NCBI GenBank assembly: GCA_029532625.1
Contig: JARFXM010000009.1
Coordinates: 2,604,001-2,668,000 of the forward strand
Source of the DNA: Lomentospora prolificans
Lineage: Eukaryota; Ascomycota; Sordariomycetes; Microascales; Microascaceae
DNA: 64,000 nucleotides
Reading direction: 5' to 3'
This document shows, piece by piece, positions 58,331 through 64,000 of the stretch. The first letter of the stretch is position 1; each line of letters opens with the position of its first letter. The notes beneath the pieces are model-generated. The model worked only from the letters and a program-made list of their open reading frames with translations. It was not told the DNA's origin and ran no database searches. The position numbers and the translations under genes are program-made.

Positions 58331-59607
58331 ATGGCCGCCAAATCAAGCAACCAAGGCGCGCCCAAACCGCCTTTATCCTCTCTCATAAACGTGCACGACT
58401 TCCAGCTAGCGGCGGAGAAATCCTTCACCCCGAAGGCCTGGGCCTTCGTGACCTCGGCCGCTACGGACCTGCACACGAAGCGCCGCAACGGCTCCACCTA
58501 CTCCTCCATCACCCTCCGACCCCGCGTCCTCCGAGACGTCGGCACCGTCGATACGCGCTGCGCCATGCTTGGTAAAGCCACGCGCCTGCCAATCTTTTGC
58601 TCGCCGACTTCCATGGCGACGACTATCCATCCCGACGGCGAGAAGGAGCTCGCGAGGGGCCTGAAGGAGACGGGCGTGCCCATGTGCGTCTCGTCGAGTG
58701 CATCGTTTCCCCTGGCGGATATCGTGAGCGAGATGCGTGGGAGGGCGGGGGAGGGCGCCGGAGGCGGAGACCCGCCGGTCTTCTTACAACTCTACGTGGA
58801 CAGGAACAGGGCGAATACGGAAAAGCTGATGAAGAACGCGAGGGAGCAAGGCGTCAGCGGGCTGTTCCTTACCGTGGACTCGGCGCTGCCGGGGAAGAGG
58901 GAGGCGGACGAGCGGATACGGTCGGACGAGTCTCTCGCCTCCGCCATTTCGGGTATCAAGGCCCGCAACGACGCAAAGGGGGGCGCTCTTGGCCGCATCA
59001 TGGGCGGCTTTATCGACCCCGCACTGTCATGGGACGACATCCCCTGGCTACGGAAGCACCTGCCCGGCGTTCCGATCGTGTTAAAGGGAATCCAAACGTC
59101 GATGGACGCTATCAGGGCCATGGAGGCCGGCGTCGACGGCATCGTGGTCTCGAATCATGGCGGCCGGAACCTCGACACTGCCCCCGCCACCATCATGGTC
59201 CTGATCGAGCTGAGGAGAAACTGCCCCGAGGTATTCGACAGGATGGAGGTCTACATCGACGGCGGCATCACCCGCGGCACCGACATCTTCAAAGCCTTGT
59301 GTCTCGGCGCACGGGCCGTCGGCCTCGGAAGAGGGTTTCTGTTCGCTTTGAACTACGGCACTGAGGGTGTGCGCAAGCTTGTCGGCAGTAAGTTTCTGGT
59401 GTACTGGCCCTACCTTTTCTAACATATATTGACTCTCTCGGTCCAGTTCTCCAAGATGAATTAGAAACGACAATGAAGTTATGTGGAGTAACGAGCCTGG
59501 ACGAGCTCCATCCCGGGCTTGTTAACACACTGGCGGTGGACTACTTGGTTCCCGGGCCCGAAGATCACCTCCATCCCCGTGATCGTAGGCGGGGGAGCAA
59601 ATTATAA
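58331..59607 (+). CDS. FMN-dependent alpha-hydroxy-acid dehydrogenase
   Basis: Two exons (58331-59387 and 59447-59607) encode 405 aa. The TIM-barrel product belongs to the lactate dehydrogenase/glycolate oxidase family, which oxidises L-2-hydroxy acids via FMN. It has no cytochrome b5 domain, so it is unlike full flavocytochrome b2. Motifs include ITLRPRVLRDV, PIFCSPTSMA, VFLQLYVDRNR, LTVDSALPGKREADER, IVLKGIQT (FMN-binding Lys) and SNHGGRNLDTAPATI, with catalytic His276 and Arg279. IDGGITRGTDIFKALCLGA and VGLGRGFLFALNYGTEGV follow. The usual Gln after the catalytic Arg is Asn here. No mitochondrial presequence is evident, so a cytosolic or peroxisomal site is possible. The C-terminus ends GSKL, which is not a consensus SKL-type signal with the preceding context fixed, though it reads S-K-L. 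Confidence 0.9.
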
Positions 59608-59794
59608 GCTTGTTCATGAAATAGCACGGCACGAAGCATGTATGTATACTACAACCTCGGACATGCAGGTGGTGGAGATGGAGGGCGTCGTATATGCCTC
59701 ATGATTTCTACCTAATTGACCTCTACGGAATTATCCAACTCGTTCCTGCCACTATGCCTGACTACGCTGTCTTCCATTGTCAACCTCAACATCG

Positions 59795-61232
59795 TCACCG
59801 GGATCCATATTGCCCTGTCCCAGGGCCCGCAGCCGTTGGCAAGTTAGGGTTATACGCTTGATAAGGTCCGTTTTGCGGCATATAAGGCGTAGCTGATGGC
59901 TCGCTCTGCTGCACGAAACTCGCGGGATAGATAGGCTGAGCGGGCGGGGACATTGGGCTTACGGGAGTTTCAGAATAAGGGTACTGAGTGAAGGCCGGGC
60001 TAGATGCGATGGATGGTTGAAATGGGGGCTGCTGGGATGAGTATTGCGGCACTGAAGGCTGCTGTTCCATGGGAGGGACGGATTCGGCTTCTTCGCCTGC
60101 CTTCTGCCTCCTCCAGAAGAAGAACGCGCCAACGCCGAGGAGCACGACACCGACTAGGAGGGGTTAGATACTCTCTTTAAAATTGAAGATGCTCAGTAGC
60201 ATGGTTTGTGAGAACTTACGGACTCCACCCACGACACCGCCCACAATCTTTCCAGTAGTATCTACTCAACTGTTAGCAATGCATTGCGAGAGAAATCACG
60301 TAGGTAGTGGTGAAAGGGTTCGTACTTGACTTCGAGCCGGAGCTCGATTCAGACGAAGATTCCGACTCCGAGCTTCCACCTTCCGCTCCGTGATTGGAAC
60401 CCCCCATGGTAACCTCGGGGTTGGATTGCCGCGTCGGGGTCACACCCAAAGTCCCGAACGGGATAGTAGGGGCGCTCCGGGTGATTTCTTCATCGGCCCC
60501 TGCTGTATTGACCGGGTCCTCAAGGACGGTGAACACCGTATTTGCGTCACTACACCCAAAAGCGGACATGCCATCTACACTTCCTCCGCTGTAAACAAAG
60601 GTAATACACTTGGAGAAACCCGCACCCGAACTGCAAACAAATTGTCAGTGGCATGACACTAGAGCGGTCGCGAAGTGAAGGGCAGGAGGCGAGCAAACGA
60701 GGGGAGGAATCATGATAACTTACCAATACACGGCGCTAGCCTGTGATTGTGCCGGTAGATTTCGATATGCTCTTGACTGGGTGAAATCGTAGCATTCGCT
60801 GATTAAGTCGCAGCCGCCGAAAGGAGGACAGCAACCGACAACGCCAGCAGACTCCTCATATGCGCACTCATAGGCATCGATACAGCCAATCGAAGAAACT
60901 TAATGGGAAAGGTTAGTGTCAATTCATCGAGGTATGGGGTTATACAGAAGCGAGCTTTACCTCGCGGGAGGAAGCGTACATATGTCACCGTCCACGAAGC
61001 CGCATGTGTCGCCTCCAAGCTGTCGCTTGTTCAACTGCGCCTGGACCTCGCGGCGCGAGGGCGATGATGTAGGTTCAGGAGCGGCGTCTAGTCTTGTGAG
61101 CAGTCCGTATGCTGTTTCTTCCGCCGACGTCCACGATGAGGAACCATCATGACGGGCCCACACCAAGGCCTGAGATTCAGCGAGGCCGTAGAGCCCGAAG
61201 AGGGTGGCGCCGAGTCGCGTCGCGCCTCTCAT
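59795..61232 (-). CDS. Cysteine-rich single-pass plasma-membrane protein
   Basis: Five exons (61232-60980, 60898-60724, 60630-60326, 60261-60220, 60153-59795) encode 377 aa. A signal peptide at 1-22 (LGATLFGLYGLAESQA) precedes an ectodomain with a Cys-rich module: TCGFVDGD, IGCIDAYECAYEE, GVVGCCPPFGGC, SECYDF, then CSGAGFSKC and FGCSD. A Ser/Glu-rich stalk leads to a glycine-rich transmembrane helix at about 246-268 (IVGGVVGGVLGVVLLGVGAF), then a basic stop-transfer and a Pro/Gln/Tyr-rich cytoplasmic tail. The layout is like fungal wall-stress sensors (WSC/Mid2 type), but I cannot assign a named family. The exon 1 donor (GTACGC) was chosen because it alone keeps the Cys module in phase. Its stop lies 187 nt from that of the FMN dehydrogenase. 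Confidence 0.78.
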
Positions 61233-64000
61233 CTGGGATCCGGTTTAAAATAAAATAAGAAAAAAGAAAAAAGAAAAGGGGGACGCCTGTCGGTTCGAAG
61301 CTAGATACGAGTCAAGACCAATTACGACGCGCCGGCGATGCCAGGACCTCACGATCGAAGGAAACACGGGCGGTGATCGATAAGGGCGAGGACAGCCTGG
61401 CGAGGAGTCATGCTGGGTGCCCCAAAGAGAGGAAAAAAAGCCGCGCCCAATTTTCTCCCACCCCTCTGTTTTCCCTTCTGAACAGGCATCGTCGAGGAGG
61501 CAAGGCTACGCTACGCTAGTGCAGAAGGAGGGGGTCCCTTTAATTGGACCAATCCTTCCGGAGGAGCTGCTGGTAATAGGTGCTTTTTTAATAATATTTC
61601 TGCTTAGGGATGGATGCTGCTGGCGTGTGACCCTGGGCATGCAAATTTGGCCATTCAACGACGGCGGTGTTCTTCTCTTCGGGGATGGCTCCAAGCCAAT
61701 GCTTTAATTCAACCATGGGCTCCCATGCTCTGCCTGAGATGGCGGGATCCCTGCAATTATTGGATATTTGAATATCCCAAAGGAAATAGGAGCCAAGATG
61801 GAGGACAGTGCGGATGGCTGGCCTATAAATGGTGGCAACCTTTGTTCCTTTTGCTTGCTGTCTTCAGCCAAGTAATGTGCCTGCTAGCATAGAGGATTGG
61901 TATCCATCGTGAGTTGAGGTCCATGTCGGTTCCGAATTGACAGCGGAGAAGGAATGGGCTAAAGTTCGTTAAGCATAAATGCCCTGACCACAAGCCTGCT
62001 CAATCTTCACTACACTAGCCCCTGAACCCTGAACGCCGTATGACGGATGGTCTCTCGGCAAAAATGAGCCTTTCCATAATAAAAGTTCGATTGCTGGCTG
62101 GCAGTCTGGGAGATGAACACTCTCTGCTGGCCCCAGTCCACTTTAATTAAGCCCGGAACATTCCATGGATGAAACGGAGCACTAGCCCAGAGCCGAAACT
62201 GCCTTTGGCCGGCCACCGGATGTGTCGGGTTCGGAAATTCAAGCCGGATCTCGACTTCCGTAGCGGCGCGTTTCGCAGCAAACGCCGGAAAGGGCCTTTA
62301 CACCTATACTCACCACGGGATTCAGCTCTCTCTGTCAATCAATATGCGTTGTAAGGGGTTGGGAAAGGCGACTATGGATATGTTTTGGGGGGATTTCGCC
62401 ATTGTCTCTCGTTGTGGTCGTTTAGCACGCCAGAGTGGAATCTGTTCTTAACAGATTGAATCAGTCGAGTTGTTTCCGGAAAGAGATCGGCGCACAAGCT
62501 TGTTCAATCCAGCCCTACCGGTATATATTGTCCGTGGTAAGCCCGCATGTTCGATTTCGGCTTAACCCACCATACCCCAACTGCGGATCCAAAATCCCGG
62601 GATGCTAGTCCTGAAGCTCGGGATCGCTCCGGCCTCATGCAATCAGGATGCCTCCTTTCTGCATACCGTCCCCTATCCCTCGATGCCTGACGGGAGAGCA
62701 GTGCGTTGGCAATTGCCAAGCCTGGTGATTACTGACGTTGACCTGAAGAGATACGACCAGAGCAAAATCTGAGATGTCGATCGACACAAGTGGCACTAGC
62801 CACCCACCGGCTTCCGAAGCTCGCGGCGATAGAAGTTTCTTGTAATTCTCGTAAATTCTCGTACTGAACGTACTGAATTGTCATCTCCTTTTCCTTTCCT
62901 TTTTTTTTTTTTTTTTTTTTTTTTTCCCCAAGGACACCGCGACGCTTGTTATTTTCGTGCCATGTGGAGGGCACTAACACAGCTCGAATAGCGGAAACAA
63001 CGATCATCAACAGATCCGCTCTTGGGAAGTTCGGAGAATTCGGGGCGATTAACATGAGACAGGCTGCGCATACCTGGTATACCTTGAGTGTGCCGTCGTG
63101 ATTCCTAATGTTAATCTCACCGTATCACTTAGCGGAGCCGGCCTGACTCGGTGACTGACAACCCTTGCCACCAAAGATCGACGGTAGCCACCGCTCGTAC
63201 CTCGCATTCAGAGAGGTCACAGATTCTCTCACCACAGAAACCCGTGATATGTGCTTTTGCGAATCCAAGATGTCGAGGTCGGCTGCCTCCTATCGTGTGT
63301 TAGATATTCGGACAAGTTGCCACTGTAGACCTCTCGGCCTAGGGTGTCGGGAACCGTCGTCATATACTCGTCCTCAGCATTGCTGCTGCCTCTCCCATCT
63401 TCCCATCGTCAACCTTCACTTGTCACAAAACCCCATAACCCTTCGACGTTTCGATCCCATTCACCGAGTCAGCCCCCAACTTTGATACACCGCTTTCCAT
63501 TTCCGTTTGGGCTTACGCTAATCCCACTTACGTCGTGTCTAATGGAGCGTAGTTACTCCAGGGTATTTCGTTCGTTCACTTTCTACGCTCCGCCTTGTCT
63601 TTTTTCAACCGAACAACCATCCGCTCCAACATAACGCACCTTCCACAAATGCACGTCACTCTCTTAGTGGGAAAGTCACATTTACGCACCGCGCTTTCCA
63701 AGGCGGTGAGGTAGGATTAACTCGTAATACGGATACATTAGAAACTCAAGGATCGTGCAGCCCTGCTCTCGAAGACTGCCGGCCTCGCGTCGGTCTAGAC
63801 TGGCCCCTCTGCGCAAAGCACGGTCCTTTGGTTCGCACCCTGTTGTCTTGAGCAGGCAGCCAGAAGCCATATCATGGCACGGGGCGTGGAGGGTGCAGAG
63901 TTTTAGAGGTTCCAAGACGAGACCGAGACCGGTGACGCTATTTCCCCGATGCTAGCTTATCCTTCGCTCCTGATCGATACAGAACTTGTGCGTTCGAAGC
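61233..64000. other. Right-end region, no gene recognised
   Basis: The first few hundred bases are the promoter of the Cys-rich membrane-protein gene. Beyond that I find only short, motif-free frames up to the window edge. A 26-nt poly-T run is listed separately. The 63150-63650 part is C/T-rich on the plus strand and could be the leader of a gene that starts beyond the window. Confidence 0.45.
62900..62925. repeat. 26-nt poly-T homopolymer
   Basis: An uninterrupted T run follows a TTCC-rich stretch. It is intergenic, with no retroelement body alongside. Confidence 0.8.

Overview
This is a protein-coding stretch of nuclear DNA from a filamentous ascomycete (Pezizomycotina, most likely a Sordariomycete). 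The evidence is short introns of about 50-120 nt with GTAAGT/GTATGT-type donors and CTAAC/CTGAC-type branch sites, roughly balanced base composition, C/T-rich leaders, and a fungal gene set: nmr1/nmrA, YOR1, GDA1, YPT7, SPB1, FCF1 and CDT2. I found no rRNA, tRNA, CRISPR array, transposase, reverse transcriptase or operon. Exon borders were worked out by hand from splice sites, reading phase and family motifs. No search was run.

Layout. 0.7-2.1 kb: nmr1 nitrogen repressor (-), then about 6.3 kb without a convincing gene. 8.4-9.3 kb: FCF1 rRNA nuclease (-). 10.7-11.8 kb: secreted/membrane Asn/Thr-rich protein (+). 13.0-17.6 kb: YOR1-type ABCC transporter (-). 19.5-20.6 kb: COG0523/CobW GTPase with a His-rich loop (-). 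21.9-23.7 kb: PPPDE-thioredoxin-PUL protein (-). 25.8-27.6 kb: Golgi GDPase GDA1 (+). 27.9-29.3 kb: Mg-chelatase-like protein (-). 30.2-31.2 kb: Rab7/YPT7 (+). 33.0-34.5 kb: SLC35F-type transporter (+). 36.5-38.0 kb: heme-oxygenase-fold membrane protein (+). 38.7-41.0 kb: CDT2-like WD40 protein (-), divergent from SPB1 at 41.9-44.5 kb (+). 44.6-46.0 kb: JmjC hydroxylase of JMJD7 type (-), tail-to-tail with SPB1. 46.0-52.0 kb: a second gene-poor block. 52.0-52.9 kb: atypical 14-3-3 protein (+). 54.5-55.5 kb: Myb/SANT-like gene carrying an in-frame TAG (-). 57.2-57.9 kb: DUF4202 protein (+). 58.3-59.6 kb: FMN alpha-hydroxy-acid dehydrogenase (+). 59.8-61.2 kb: Cys-rich single-pass membrane protein (-). 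61.2-64.0 kb: no gene seen.

Most genes are housekeeping functions in ribosome biogenesis (FCF1, SPB1), secretory and vacuolar traffic (GDA1, YPT7), transport (YOR1, SLC35F) and regulation (nmr1, CDT2). I see no metabolic cluster or defence island, and neighbours do not obviously act in one pathway. The points most worth a second look are the 14-3-3-like protein that seems to lack the phosphopeptide-binding residues, the stop codon inside the SANT domain, the Mg-chelatase-like protein with no visible P-loop, and short upstream ORFs before GDA1, YPT7 and the 14-3-3-like gene.
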